A DNA stretch of 37,356 bases from QAMX01 sp003149835 (GTDB lineage: Bacteria; Bacillota; Clostridia; Oscillospirales; QAMX01). The stretch covers positions 1 through 37,356 of the forward strand of contig CAUGMN010000019.1 of NCBI GenBank assembly GCA_959600635.1, read 5' to 3'. Below the pieces are notes generated by a model. It saw only the letters and a list, made by a program, of their open reading frames with translations. It had not been told where the DNA came from and did no database searches. Numbering within the stretch: position 1 is the first letter of the stretch; every line of letters starts with the position of its first letter. This document shows positions 15,348 to 23,174 of the stretch, in pieces. A program made the position numbers and the translations under genes.

Positions 15348-16313
15348 ATGCTGTACCTCACGGCCGACGGCGGCGGCACCAAGCTCGTAACGCTGCTGTT
15401 CGACGATCAGCTTCGTCTGATCTCCTCCGGTATTTCCGGCGGCACCAACACCAATTTCCGCCCGCCGGACGCTGTTCTCGCGGACATGCAAGCCGCCGTA
15501 GACGCTTGTGTGGGCGATTCGCACCCGGTCATCGAAAACGCCGTCTGCGTCATCGTCGGCCCGACCGATGAATTTCTCAGCTGTGTGCGCCGCCGCGCCG
15601 AGCTCAAACAGGTCACGCCGCTCGGCGAGGGCAGCCTTTCTCTGGCGGCCGGCGCCGGCGTGCAATACGGCGTTCTGGCGCTGGCCGGCACCGGCTCGGA
15701 CGTTTTCATGATCCAGCCCGGCTATCATGACACCATCGGCGGCTGGGGAACCGTTCTCGGCGACGAGGGCGGCGGCTATGACCTCGGCGTCGCCGCGCTT
15801 CGCGCCGCCATTTACGCCGAGGACGGCCGCGGCGAAGCAACCGCGCTTCTGCCTCTGATCAAGGAGAAATGGAAGCTGCATGAGCTGTGGGAAATCGTTC
15901 CGATTGTCTACGGCTCGTCGGATCAGCGGCGGCTTGTGGCCTCGGTTTCGCACCTTGTCGAGCGCGCCGCCGCCATGGGCGACGCTGTGGCGCTCTCGCT
16001 CTACGAAAAAGCCGCGCACGAGCTGGCGCACATGACGGTGACGATTTTAGACCGCCATCGCGGCGAATACGAGGGGCCGATCGTCGTCAGCGGCGGCGTC
16101 TGGAAGGGTTCGCCGCTGATGTTCGACGCCTATCGCAGGGAAGTGCTCGGCGCTTATCCGCATGCGGAGGTCGTGATGCCTATGTTCGACCCTGTCGTCG
16201 GCGGCGTCGTATGGCAGGCGTTTGCAAACGGCCTGAAAAAAGAGCAGTTCTGGGACGCGCTGCGGCAGAATTTCGGGCAATACCTGTATCAAAAACCGCC
16301 GGCCTCCGTCTAA
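15348..16313 (+). CDS. BadF/BcrA-type ATPase, probable N-acetylhexosamine kinase
   Basis: A 321-residue cytoplasmic kinase of the ASKHA superfamily. The phosphate-1 loop ADGGGTKL (6-13) starts the protein. LAGTGSDVF is the second phosphate loop, GGWGTVLGDEGGGYDLG contains the glycine-rich GDEG segment typical of N-acetylglucosamine kinases, and VVSGGVWKGSP is the adenosine-binding loop. The same fold is used by activators of anaerobic dehydratases, but those have a different iron-sulfur cysteine pattern, absent here. Being the first gene before two SIS-domain proteins favours sugar phosphorylation; the sugar is not known. AGGAGG lies at 15331-15336, 11 nt before the start. Confidence 0.8.
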   Translation: MLYLTADGGGTKLVTLLFDDQLRLISSGISGGTNTNFRPPDAVLADMQAAVDACVGDSHPVIENAVCVIVGPTDEFLSCVRRRAELKQVTPLGEGSLSLAAGAGVQYGVLALAGTGSDVFMIQPGYHDTIGGWGTVLGDEGGGYDLGVAALRAAIYAEDGRGEATALLPLIKEKWKLHELWEIVPIVYGSSDQRRLVASVSHLVERAAAMGDAVALSLYEKAAHELAHMTVTILDRHRGEYEGPIVVSGGVWKGSPLMFDAYRREVLGAYPHAEVVMPMFDPVVGGVVWQAFANGLKKEQFWDALRQNFGQYLYQKPPASV

Positions 16314-16470
16314 ACGGAAAGCTTCCCCTCCGTCTGTCCGCAAACCCGCGCCCGCCTAAGCGGCGTGAAATCAGCGCGGCGTTTTTCCCTCTGCTCTTCC
16401 CCGGCTGGAAAGCCGCTTGAATATTCAGAGCGTGTTCACACGCAAAAAACTCATGAAAGGGCGAACTCCG

Positions 16471-17211
16471 ATGAACGCTATTGATCTCTATTTTTCGGAA
16501 ATCTCGCGGATTTTATCCGACGTGCTCTCGACGCAGCGCGACGCCATCGAGCGGGCGGCCGAGGCCGTCGCCGGCGCCAGTATGCGCCGAAGCAACATTT
16601 TCTCCTTTGGGTGCAGCCACGCCGGCCTGCTGTCGATGGAGCTCTTTTACCGCACCGGCGGCATGGCGACGATCAATCCGATCCGCGCCCCGGGCATGAT
16701 GCTGGAAATCTCGCCGATCACGATGACCAGCGAGATGGAGCGCATGGAGGGCTACGGCGAGATGATCCTGAAAAATACGCCCGCCAAAAAGGGCGACGTG
16801 CTCCTGATTCACTCCGTCTCCGGCCGCAACGCCGTCACCATTGAGATGGCGCGCGCCGCTCAGGCTCTCGGCATGACCGTGATCGCTCTGACCAATATGC
16901 AGACCTCGACGACTGTGCCCTCGCGGCATTCCTCCGGCAAAAAAATGTATGATTTTGCCGACATCGTCATCGACAACTGCGGCTGCCGCGGCGACTCCGC
17001 CTTGCAGCTCGAAGGCTTGGCCGAAAAAACGGCCCCGTCCTCCACGGCGGTGGGCGCGGTGATCGCCAACGCCGTCGTCGCGCGCGCCATCGAGCGTATG
17101 CTCGAAGCGGGCGTCGAACCGCCTGTCTTCATCAGCGCCAACATCGAAGGCGGCGACGAGCACAACCGCCGTATCATGGAGCAGTACAAGGACAACATCT
17201 TCTACATGTAA
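16471..17211 (+). CDS. SIS-domain (UPF0309-like) sugar-phosphate protein
   Basis: A 246-residue sugar isomerase-type domain protein. Seen are FGCSHAGLLSMELFYRTGG (46-64), the sugar-phosphate binding loop SVSGRN (115-120) with the following helix TIEMARAAQALGMTVIALTN, and DFADIVIDNCGCRGDS. SIS domains bind phosphosugars and act as isomerases, etherases or regulators. I prefer ATG 16471, which has AAAGGG 10 nt upstream, over in-frame ATGs at 16453 and 16417 that lack one. It follows the kinase by 157 nt and precedes a paralogue by 47 nt. The likely role is conversion or cleavage of the phosphosugar made by the kinase, which is inference from context. Confidence 0.82.
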   Translation: MNAIDLYFSEISRILSDVLSTQRDAIERAAEAVAGASMRRSNIFSFGCSHAGLLSMELFYRTGGMATINPIRAPGMMLEISPITMTSEMERMEGYGEMILKNTPAKKGDVLLIHSVSGRNAVTIEMARAAQALGMTVIALTNMQTSTTVPSRHSSGKKMYDFADIVIDNCGCRGDSALQLEGLAEKTAPSSTAVGAVIANAVVARAIERMLEAGVEPPVFISANIEGGDEHNRRIMEQYKDNIFYM

Positions 17212-17258
17212 TTTCAGCGCCTGCGCGGCGCTGCCAATTTGGAACGGAGTGAAGAAAA

Positions 17259-17987
17259 ATGTTGCTTGACAGGTATAACGAGACCATTGACGGGCTGCTC
17301 TCAACCGTCAAAACCACACAGCGCGGCGCGATCATCGAGGCCGGCAAAATGATCGCCGAGGCGGTCAAAAACGGCGCCTGCGTCCACATTCACGACACCG
17401 GACACATCATCAACAGCGAACTCATCTACCGCGGCGGCGGCCTGCTGCTCTACAAACCGTTCAAGTATAACCTCAACGTCGAAAACCCGGTCCGCAAGCG
17501 CGACCGCTCCTCCGTCGACACCTCGATGGTCGGTCTGGCCGCCTATGCGCTCAAAGCCTCCGGCGCCATGCCCGGCGACGTGATGATCATCGGCTCCGTC
17601 TCCGGCCGCAACATCCCCGTGGTCGATCTGGCGATTGAAGCCAAGAAGTTCGGGCTGAAAATCATCGTCGTCACCTCGATGTCCTACTCCTCGCAGGTCA
17701 AGTCGGATCACCCGTCGGGTCTGCGCCTGTTCGAGCTGGCCGATATCGTCCTCGATAACTGCGCCCCCGCGGCCGAGGCGCTGATGGAGGTCGACGGGCT
17801 GGAAGCGCGCCTCTGCGCCGCCTCAGGGATCTCGGCGGCCTTTATCCTCTGGTCGGTCACGACCGTCGTCGTCGAGGAGCTGCTGAATATGGGGATTACG
17901 CCCTCCGTTCTCAAAAGCGCCAATTTCCCCGGCGGCCCTGAGTTCAACGCCGAGCTGCATAAAATCTACGAAGAAAAAGGCATTTGA
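17259..17987 (+). CDS. Second SIS-domain protein, divergent paralogue
   Basis: A 242-residue SIS protein with the same layout as its upstream neighbour: DTGHIINSELIYRGGG (46-61), SVSGRN (113-118), VVDLAIEAKKFGLKIIVVTS and ELADIVLDNCAPAAEA. The first loop differs: it has GHIIN where UPF0309-type proteins usually have a GHSHM-like sequence and where the neighbour has CSHAG. This may mean a different substrate or a non-catalytic partner subunit. GGAGTG lies about 9 nt before the start. A strong terminator follows the stop codon. Confidence 0.82.
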   Translation: MLLDRYNETIDGLLSTVKTTQRGAIIEAGKMIAEAVKNGACVHIHDTGHIINSELIYRGGGLLLYKPFKYNLNVENPVRKRDRSSVDTSMVGLAAYALKASGAMPGDVMIIGSVSGRNIPVVDLAIEAKKFGLKIIVVTSMSYSSQVKSDHPSGLRLFELADIVLDNCAPAAEALMEVDGLEARLCAASGISAAFILWSVTTVVVEELLNMGITPSVLKSANFPGGPEFNAELHKIYEEKGI

Positions 17988-18019
17988 GCGGCGTTTTGCC
18001 GGTCTGTGCAGACAGAGAT

Positions 18020-18059
18020 CCCGGGCGCGTGCGTTTCTTCGCACGCGCCCGGGCTTTTT
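18020..18059 (+). terminator. Terminator of the kinase-SIS-SIS operon
   Basis: A 14-bp GC-rich perfect stem (18020-18033 with 18040-18053), loop TTTCTT, then C and five T residues. Confidence 0.93.
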
Positions 18060-18191
18060 CGCGGCGACTCCGCTTCTGGGAAATTGAGTGATTTTAACAG
18101 ACTCAGCCGCGTGATTCCGGCCTGTCGTCCGTTTGCGCCGCGCGATGCTGATAGCCGCGCCTCTCCGGATTCGCTGTCAGCGGCTGAGTCT

Positions 18192-18881
18192 TTATTTGGT
18201 CTTCTCAAACGCGGCGCGCAGCGTTTCGATAGCCGCTTTTTCGATCCGCGATACATAGCTGCGCGAAATGCCGAGGCGCTCGGCCGTCTCGCGCTGCGTG
18301 AGCGGCTGCTTGTCGTTGAGCCCGTAACGGAGGATGAGGATTTCGCGCTCGCGCGGGTCGAGCTCCGTCTGAATATAGCTGCGCAGAAGCACGATTTTGT
18401 CGCTTTGCAGCAGGTTTTCAAACATATCCTCTTCAAAGCTGAGAATATCCATCAGTTCCAGCGTGTTGCCCTCGCAGTCGGTATCGATCGGCTCGGACAG
18501 CGATACCTCGCAGCTGATTCGCCGCAGCGTGCGGAAATGCATGAAGATCTCGTTTTCCACGCAGCGCGCCGCGTATGTTGCGAGACGGGTGTTTTTGCTG
18601 ATGTCAAAGGTCTTGATCGCCTTAATCAGCCCGATCACGCCGATCGAAATCAGGTCGTCCTGATCGTTGGTGGCCGAGTAATATTTCTTGATGATGTGCG
18701 CGACGAGCCGCAGGTTGTGCTCGATGAGCTTGTTCCTCGCCTCCATGTCGCCCGCCGCGCTTCTTTCGAGGTATTCTTTTTCCTCCGCCGCGCTGAGCGG
18801 CCGCGGGAACGAGCCGCTGCTGTCGAGTTTGAGGGACAAAAACAACAGCCGCGACAGCATGGAAAGCACCATATCAATCAT
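18192..18881 (-). CDS. sigK: RNA polymerase sporulation sigma factor, pro-sigma-K
   Basis: Late mother-cell sigma factor of sporulation, 229 residues. Residues 1-20 are a hydrophobic leader (MIDMVLSMLSRLLFLSLKLD) in the place of the cleaved pro-sequence of Bacillus SigK. Then come FPRPLSAAEEKEYLE, region 2 (ARNKLIEHNLRLVAHIIKKY and DDLISIGVIGLIKAI) and region 4 with the HTH TQRETAERLGISRSYVSRIE. I chose the start at 18881 because AAGGAG lies 10 nt upstream and it gives the right leader; a start at 18920 would add 13 polar residues in front of it. The gene is continuous, with no skin-type element. It is isolated from the flanking genes. Confidence 0.94.
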   Translation of the reverse strand: MIDMVLSMLSRLLFLSLKLDSSGSFPRPLSAAEEKEYLERSAAGDMEARNKLIEHNLRLVAHIIKKYYSATNDQDDLISIGVIGLIKAIKTFDISKNTRLATYAARCVENEIFMHFRTLRRISCEVSLSEPIDTDCEGNTLELMDILSFEEDMFENLLQSDKIVLLRSYIQTELDPREREILILRYGLNDKQPLTQRETAERLGISRSYVSRIEKAAIETLRAAFEKTK

Positions 18882-19040
18882 CGTTGTGACTCCTTTTTTG
18901 GAATTTGAACCACCCGGCAAACCGCCCCACGGAAGTCTCTTTCAGCGCCGAAGCGCCCCTTTCATACTATGACGGACGGCGCTTTGTTTTGCCTGTCCCT
19001 GCGGCGGTGGCCTGTTTTTGTCGCGGTTTTCTCTTTCTCA

Positions 19041-19098
19041 AAAAGAATAGACAGGCGCGGCAAACCTTTCTCGGTTTGCCGCGCCTGTCTATTCTTTT
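19041..19098 (-). terminator. Perfect 26-bp inverted repeat, likely terminator of the glycosidase gene
   Basis: Arms 19041-19066 and 19073-19098 are exactly complementary around a 6-nt loop (TTTCTC on the plus strand). On the minus strand the hairpin begins 48 nt after the glycosidase stop codon, and its 3' arm ends in a run of T residues that continues one base past the stem. Terminator function is the simplest reading. The stem is unusually long and perfect. Confidence 0.7.
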
Positions 19099-19146
19099 CG
19101 CCGGGTCAAGGCGCCGCTTTTTTCGCTGTCCGCCGCAAGCGCCTGC

Positions 19147-20970
19147 TTATTCTCTCATCATCCAGACGAGCATCTCCGTTTCGCCGCGGTTTGCAAAGGT
19201 ATGATACGGGATCAGCCGCGCCGTAAACGCCTCTCTGCGCGCCGGCGTCTCGCCGTACAGCGCGTTTTCATCCGCCGCAGCCGCCCGGAACGCCCTCGCG
19301 TACAGCACCATCCCGAACGCCTCGTCGTATTCCTCCGCAAAGCCGGGGTCAGCCGCCAGCCGCACCGCGCGCAGGTTGGCCCCGTTGTCCACGCCCTCCA
19401 TGCAGTAGACGACCGGCCCGCGCATGACCGCGACGCGCCCCGCGTTTTCGGAAACCATCGGATGCGCCTCAACGATGCGCGGCCGCATGTCGAACGACAG
19501 CGAAATCTCGCTCCCGTCCACGACCTCGAAAACCGCGTAGCCGCGGTCGAGCGCTCCGGGATACGCAGGCCGGCACCACGGCGGGATGCGCACGGCCAGC
19601 CGCGTCCGCTCCCCAAAATAGCGGATTCTGACCGCTCCGCTGCGCGGATAGTCCGTCTCCTGTACGATCCGAACCGGCTTGCCGTTGTGTTCAAACGCAG
19701 CGGCCGACTCCATGAACTGGTGGCAGCAGATCCTCTCCTCGTCCGCGGTATACAGCAGCCCGCCGAGCGAAGCGATAAAGCGGGTGATATTGGGCGGGCA
19801 GCAGGAGCAGTCGAACACTTCCAGCCGCTGCGTGATCGGATAGCGCGAGCCGCCGCGGCGGATGCTGGCGTCGCGGCCGATCAGGCGCGGGTTGATTTCC
19901 AAAGGATTTTCGTAGAAAAAAGACTTTCCGTCCAGAGAAATGCTCGACAGCAGGCCGTTATAGAGAATGCGCTCGATGGCGTCGGCGTAGCGCGCGTCGT
20001 TTTCAAGGCGCTGCATCCGTTCGGAGAAAAACGCCAGCGCGATTGAGGCGCAGCTCTCGGCATAGGCCGTCAGGTTGGGCAGATCATAGTCGATGGTAAA
20101 GGCTTCGCCGACGGCGGACGAGCCGGTCGCGCCGGTGATATACATCCTGCGTTCGGTGATGTTGCGGAAGAGCGCCTCGCAGGCGTCTTTCAGCTCCGCA
20201 TCGCCGCACATCCGCGCGATGTCCGCCATGCCGCTGTACAGATAGCCCGCCCGCACGGCGTGGCCCTCCGCCGTTTTCTGCTCGCGGACAGGCAGGTGCG
20301 ACTGGGAATAGGAATGCCCCGCAAACTCGTATTCGTCCTCTTCGCAGCAGCCGCGCATATCGATAAAGAATTTTGAGAGCGCGAGATAACGCGCCTCGCC
20401 CGTCGCTTCATAGAGCCGCACCAGCGCCAGCTCGATTTCCTCATGCCCCGGCGTGACAAAGGCCGCGCTCCGTTCCTTCATAAAGACGCGCTCGATCAGA
20501 TCGGCGTAACGGCACATACAGCGCAGGAAACGATCCTTTCCCGTCGCCTGGTAGTAGGCGACGGCGGCCTCAATCAAATGTCCGGCGCAATACAGCTCAT
20601 GATCCGTCCGCCGCTGAAAGCGGCTCTGCGGCTCGCAGACGGTGAAATAGATGTTAAAGTACCCGTCCGGCCACTGGTGCGTCTCAATTTCCTCCACCAA
20701 GCCGTCCACAATCCGTTCCAGCTCCGGCTCCGGCCCTTTTTGGATCAGATACGCAGCCGATTCGATCCACTTTGCCACGTCCGAATCCCAAAAGATATGC
20801 GGCCGGTTTTTCTCCCCTTCCCTCCATGAAAAACGGAAGGCTTCCAAGCGCCCCGTATCGCAAAAGCGGTCGTATACGGCGCGGATGGTGACGCGGCGCA
20901 CCAGCTCCTGCCGCTTTTTCCAAAAGCCGCCGCTGATCTCGACGCGGTCAAACGGAATTTTTTCAATCAT
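19147..20970 (-). CDS. GH127 (DUF1680) family beta-L-arabinofuranosidase-like glycosidase
   Basis: A 607-residue protein with no signal peptide, so probably cytoplasmic. The fold is the alpha/alpha-barrel of GH127/DUF1680. Residues matching the Bifidobacterium longum HypBA1 active site can be picked out: Glu289 in GEAFT (acid/base), Glu305 and Cys307 in ESCAS (zinc ligands; the 16-residue spacing is the same as in HypBA1) and the adjacent Cys390-Cys391 in CSCCPPN (nucleophile and zinc ligand). The start at 20970 follows AGGGGAG; an open extension to 21072 crosses its own promoter. It is transcribed away from an AraC regulator that probably senses its sugar. The true substrate may be another arabinofuranoside. 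Confidence 0.88.
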   Translation of the reverse strand: MIEKIPFDRVEISGGFWKKRQELVRRVTIRAVYDRFCDTGRLEAFRFSWREGEKNRPHIFWDSDVAKWIESAAYLIQKGPEPELERIVDGLVEEIETHQWPDGYFNIYFTVCEPQSRFQRRTDHELYCAGHLIEAAVAYYQATGKDRFLRCMCRYADLIERVFMKERSAAFVTPGHEEIELALVRLYEATGEARYLALSKFFIDMRGCCEEDEYEFAGHSYSQSHLPVREQKTAEGHAVRAGYLYSGMADIARMCGDAELKDACEALFRNITERRMYITGATGSSAVGEAFTIDYDLPNLTAYAESCASIALAFFSERMQRLENDARYADAIERILYNGLLSSISLDGKSFFYENPLEINPRLIGRDASIRRGGSRYPITQRLEVFDCSCCPPNITRFIASLGGLLYTADEERICCHQFMESAAAFEHNGKPVRIVQETDYPRSGAVRIRYFGERTRLAVRIPPWCRPAYPGALDRGYAVFEVVDGSEISLSFDMRPRIVEAHPMVSENAGRVAVMRGPVVYCMEGVDNGANLRAVRLAADPGFAEEYDEAFGMVLYARAFRAAAADENALYGETPARREAFTARLIPYHTFANRGETEMLVWMMRE

Positions 20971-21016
20971 ACGCCGGTTTTTCTCCCCTTTCTGCCGGCA
21001 GCCGCGCCGCCGGCTC

Positions 21017-21045
21017 TTGCGGCTCGCCGCATTCTGTGATATGAT
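21017..21045 (+). promoter_or_regulatory. Promoter of the AraC-family regulator gene
   Basis: TTGCGG (21017-21022), 17 bp, TATGAT (21040-21045), with TGA directly before the -10. Its -10 shares two bases with the -10 of the opposing glycosidase promoter. Confidence 0.6.
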
Positions 21046-21072
21046 TATACGGAAAAGCGGCGCCTTTCGCAA
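21044..21072 (-). promoter_or_regulatory. Promoter of the GH127 glycosidase gene
   Basis: On the minus strand TTGCGA (21067-21072), 17 bp, perfect TATAAT (21044-21049). It overlaps the AraC gene promoter, so one RNA polymerase would exclude the other. Confidence 0.7.
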
Positions 21073-21110
21073 CGCCGCGCACAGTAGAAAAGGAGTGAAA
21101 ATCCGACCTG

Positions 21111-21878
21111 ATGTTTGAGGAAATCTCCTTTGTCAGCGCCGGCCGTTTTACCGCGCGGGAGACTTGGCTCCATCCGGCCCGCCTCCTCGACACCGACGAG
21201 GTGATCTGCGTCGTCCATGGTCCCGTTCACATCGCCGTGGAAGACGATTTCTATACGCTCCGCGACGGCGACGCGCTGCTGCTCGAACAGGGCCGGCGTC
21301 ACCGCGGGACGCGGGAAAGCGGCGGCGGCGTCTCGTTTTACTGGATGCACTTCCGCCGTCCCTCCGGGCTGCATCTGCCGTTTCGGCGGCTGTCATCACT
21401 TGATTCGGCGCAGCTCCCCCTGCTGTGCCGTCAGCTTCTGCACGTTTCCTGCGGCGGTTATCCGGCCGAAGCGGCGGATTACGCGCTGCGCCTGATCCTC
21501 ATTGAGCTGTGCCGCCTCTGCCGGCCGCTGGAAACGGATTCGCCTACGGCTCTGCAAATCGCCGAATGGGTGCGCATCAACTGCGACCGGCCGCTCACCG
21601 TCTCCGATGTGGCCGAGCATTTCGGCTATAACCCCGACTACCTCTCGCGCCTTTACAGGCGCAGCGATCCGCGCGGCCTGAAAGCCTGTATCGACGAGAC
21701 GCGCCTGCAAAACGTCAAAAGGCTTCTGCTGGCGACCGATCTGCCGCTCAAAGAGGTGGCCAAGCGCTGCGGGTTCGACGACTATAAATACTTTCTGAAA
21801 TACTTTGTCTATCACGAAGAGACGACGCCCACGCGGTTCCGCGCCGCTTTTTTCCGGCAGCATACCAACAACCGCTGA
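21111..21878 (+). CDS. AraC-family transcriptional regulator
   Basis: A 255-residue regulator. Residues 1-100 form a cupin-like sugar-sensing half (DEVICVVHGPVHIAVEDDFY and LRDGDALLLEQG). The C-terminal 100 residues carry two helix-turn-helix motifs: LTVSDVAEHFGYNPDYLSRLYRR and LPLKEVAKRCGFDDYKYFLKYF, the second with the usual P-T-x-F/Y-R ending. It is divergent from the GH127 gene, a common layout for a local activator of a sugar-degradation gene. An AAGGAG lies about 16 nt before the ATG, longer than usual, with no better start in frame. Confidence 0.9.
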   Translation: MFEEISFVSAGRFTARETWLHPARLLDTDEVICVVHGPVHIAVEDDFYTLRDGDALLLEQGRRHRGTRESGGGVSFYWMHFRRPSGLHLPFRRLSSLDSAQLPLLCRQLLHVSCGGYPAEAADYALRLILIELCRLCRPLETDSPTALQIAEWVRINCDRPLTVSDVAEHFGYNPDYLSRLYRRSDPRGLKACIDETRLQNVKRLLLATDLPLKEVAKRCGFDDYKYFLKYFVYHEETTPTRFRAAFFRQHTNNR

Positions 21879-21960
21879 ACCGCCGGCGTTTCTCCAATTC
21901 AGTCCGAACCGGCCCGTCGAACCTCCGTATTGTCCGGCGATCTCGCCAGAGCCGGAGGCC

Positions 21961-22005
21961 GGGGCGCGTTCCCCGTTTCCGGTACGCGCCTAACCCCGCT
22001 TTTTT
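21961..22005 (+). terminator. Possible terminator of the AraC gene
   Basis: GCGCGT/ACGCGC stem flanked by GGG/CCC with a 4-nt bulge on the 3' side, a 14-nt loop, then six T residues (22000-22005). It is imperfect, but in the right place 80 nt after the AraC stop codon. Confidence 0.45.
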
Positions 22006-22160
22006 CCAAACGGCCGCCGCCATCCGCAGAAACCGCGCCATCCTAAGGCTGCCGGCGCAGCAGCCTCCCGCCATTCAGAATCGCCAAACAACTTTTTTGC
22101 CGCATTTGAACACATATTCACCGTAAAAAAGCGGAATACTATCCGCAGAGGTGACTGATA

Positions 22161-22589
22161 TTGGACGAAAATATTCATTTGCTGAACGATATCTGCAAAA
22201 ATACGGAAATGGGCATCGACGGCATCAAGCTGGTCAAAAAGCGCTGTAAAAACCGCTCGATGCGCAAGGCGCTGAACCGTCAGCTCAGCGAATACGGCGA
22301 TATGTACGACCGCGCTAGCGGCATCCTCGACCGTCTCGGCGAGACGCCGAAAAAAATCAACGCCGCCGCGAAAATCTCGACGCATATCGCGATGACGACC
22401 AAAGGGTTTCGGGATCCGTCCGCCTCGCATATTGCGGAAATGATGATTCAGGGAAACACAATGGGCGTTATTCAGCTGACGCGCCAGAAAAAGCGCTGCC
22501 GCGGCTGTAACAGCGAGGTTATGCGCTTAGCCGAGGAGCTGATCGTCACCGAGGAAAACAACATCGACGAGATGAAGTTCTTCCTCTGA
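22161..22589 (+). CDS. Small helical protein of unknown function, TTG start
   Basis: A 142-residue protein starting with TTG; AGAGGTGA lies 6 nt upstream and no ATG fits better. It is predicted to be almost all helix: LLNDICKNTEMGIDGIKLVKK, a basic stretch, LSEYGDMYDRASGILDRLG, IAEMMIQGNTMGVIQLTRQ and LAEELIVTEENNIDEMKFFL. The pattern of four amphipathic helices with Glu/His/Asp residues recalls ferritin-like or DUF2383-type bundles, but I cannot assign it. It contains one CRGC pair. It is followed by a 63-residue gene in the same direction. Confidence 0.75.
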   Translation: MDENIHLLNDICKNTEMGIDGIKLVKKRCKNRSMRKALNRQLSEYGDMYDRASGILDRLGETPKKINAAAKISTHIAMTTKGFRDPSASHIAEMMIQGNTMGVIQLTRQKKRCRGCNSEVMRLAEELIVTEENNIDEMKFFL

Positions 22590-22696
22590 TACGGCGGACC
22601 GTTCCTGCCCGCACGATTTTTCTCATCCGGCACGGCGTTTTCCCGCCGCAAGCCCCGTGCCGCGCTTTTTTTGCGGCGGAGAATCAGGAGGATGCC

Positions 22697-22888
22697 ATGA
22701 GCGATCTGTTTTCCGGCGACATCCCGCTGGGCTTCGGTATGGCGCTCGCGGAGAATCTCGACGCGATGCAGTATTTTTCCACTCTCCCGCGCGACCGTCA
22801 GCAGTCGATTATCGCGCAAACCAAATCGATTGCGTCCAAAGAGGAGATGCGGCGATTTGTCAACTCCCTGAAAACGCAGCAGTCATAA
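22697..22888 (+). CDS. Small conserved-looking protein of unknown function
   Basis: A 63-residue soluble protein beginning MSDLFSGDIPLGFGMALAEN and ending in a helical LPRDRQQSIIAQTKSIASKEEMRRFV segment. I recall similar short proteins in clostridia annotated only as hypothetical. CAGGAGGATGCC right before the ATG is a strong ribosome binding site. It lies 107 nt downstream of the TTG-start gene and ahead of a good terminator, so the two may form one transcript. No function can be assigned. Confidence 0.72.
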   Translation: MSDLFSGDIPLGFGMALAENLDAMQYFSTLPRDRQQSIIAQTKSIASKEEMRRFVNSLKTQQS

Positions 22889-23034
22889 ATCCCGCTTCCG
22901 GCTCGCAGCCGTTGCGGAAAAGGCGTCTTGATCCGTCCGATGACCTCCGCGGTTTTTGCCCGCGCCGCGTTGATTGCTTTGTCTTCATCGGATTCAGCGC
23001 CCTCAAACCCGCTTCCATTGATCTCCCCATGTAG

Positions 23035-23080
23035 AAAAAGGAACGCTTTCCGCAGTTGGTTTTGGAAAGCGTTCCTTTTT
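23035..23080 (+). terminator. Terminator of the small-protein genes
   Basis: A 17-bp perfect stem (23035-23051 with 23064-23080), a 12-nt loop, ending in five T residues paired with five upstream A residues. The A/T ends make it usable in both directions. Confidence 0.88.
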
Positions 23081-23174
23081 ATGTTCCTTTCGGCGGCTTC
23101 TCTCGTGGCCGCCCTTCGTTTTCCCGGCCGCGGCCTGCCGGCTCTGATATTCAAGCGGGATGGCATGAACACAC

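Noticed and set aside
18964..18971. CATAGTAT on the minus strand as a sporulation-sigma -10 for sigK
   Set aside because: Resembles a SigE/SigK -10, but I could not find a matching -35 at standard spacing.
22113..22142. CATATT-N16-AATACTAT as a SigE-type promoter of the TTG-start gene
   Set aside because: Spacing is longer than the usual 13-15 bp and the transcript would start on the ribosome binding site.
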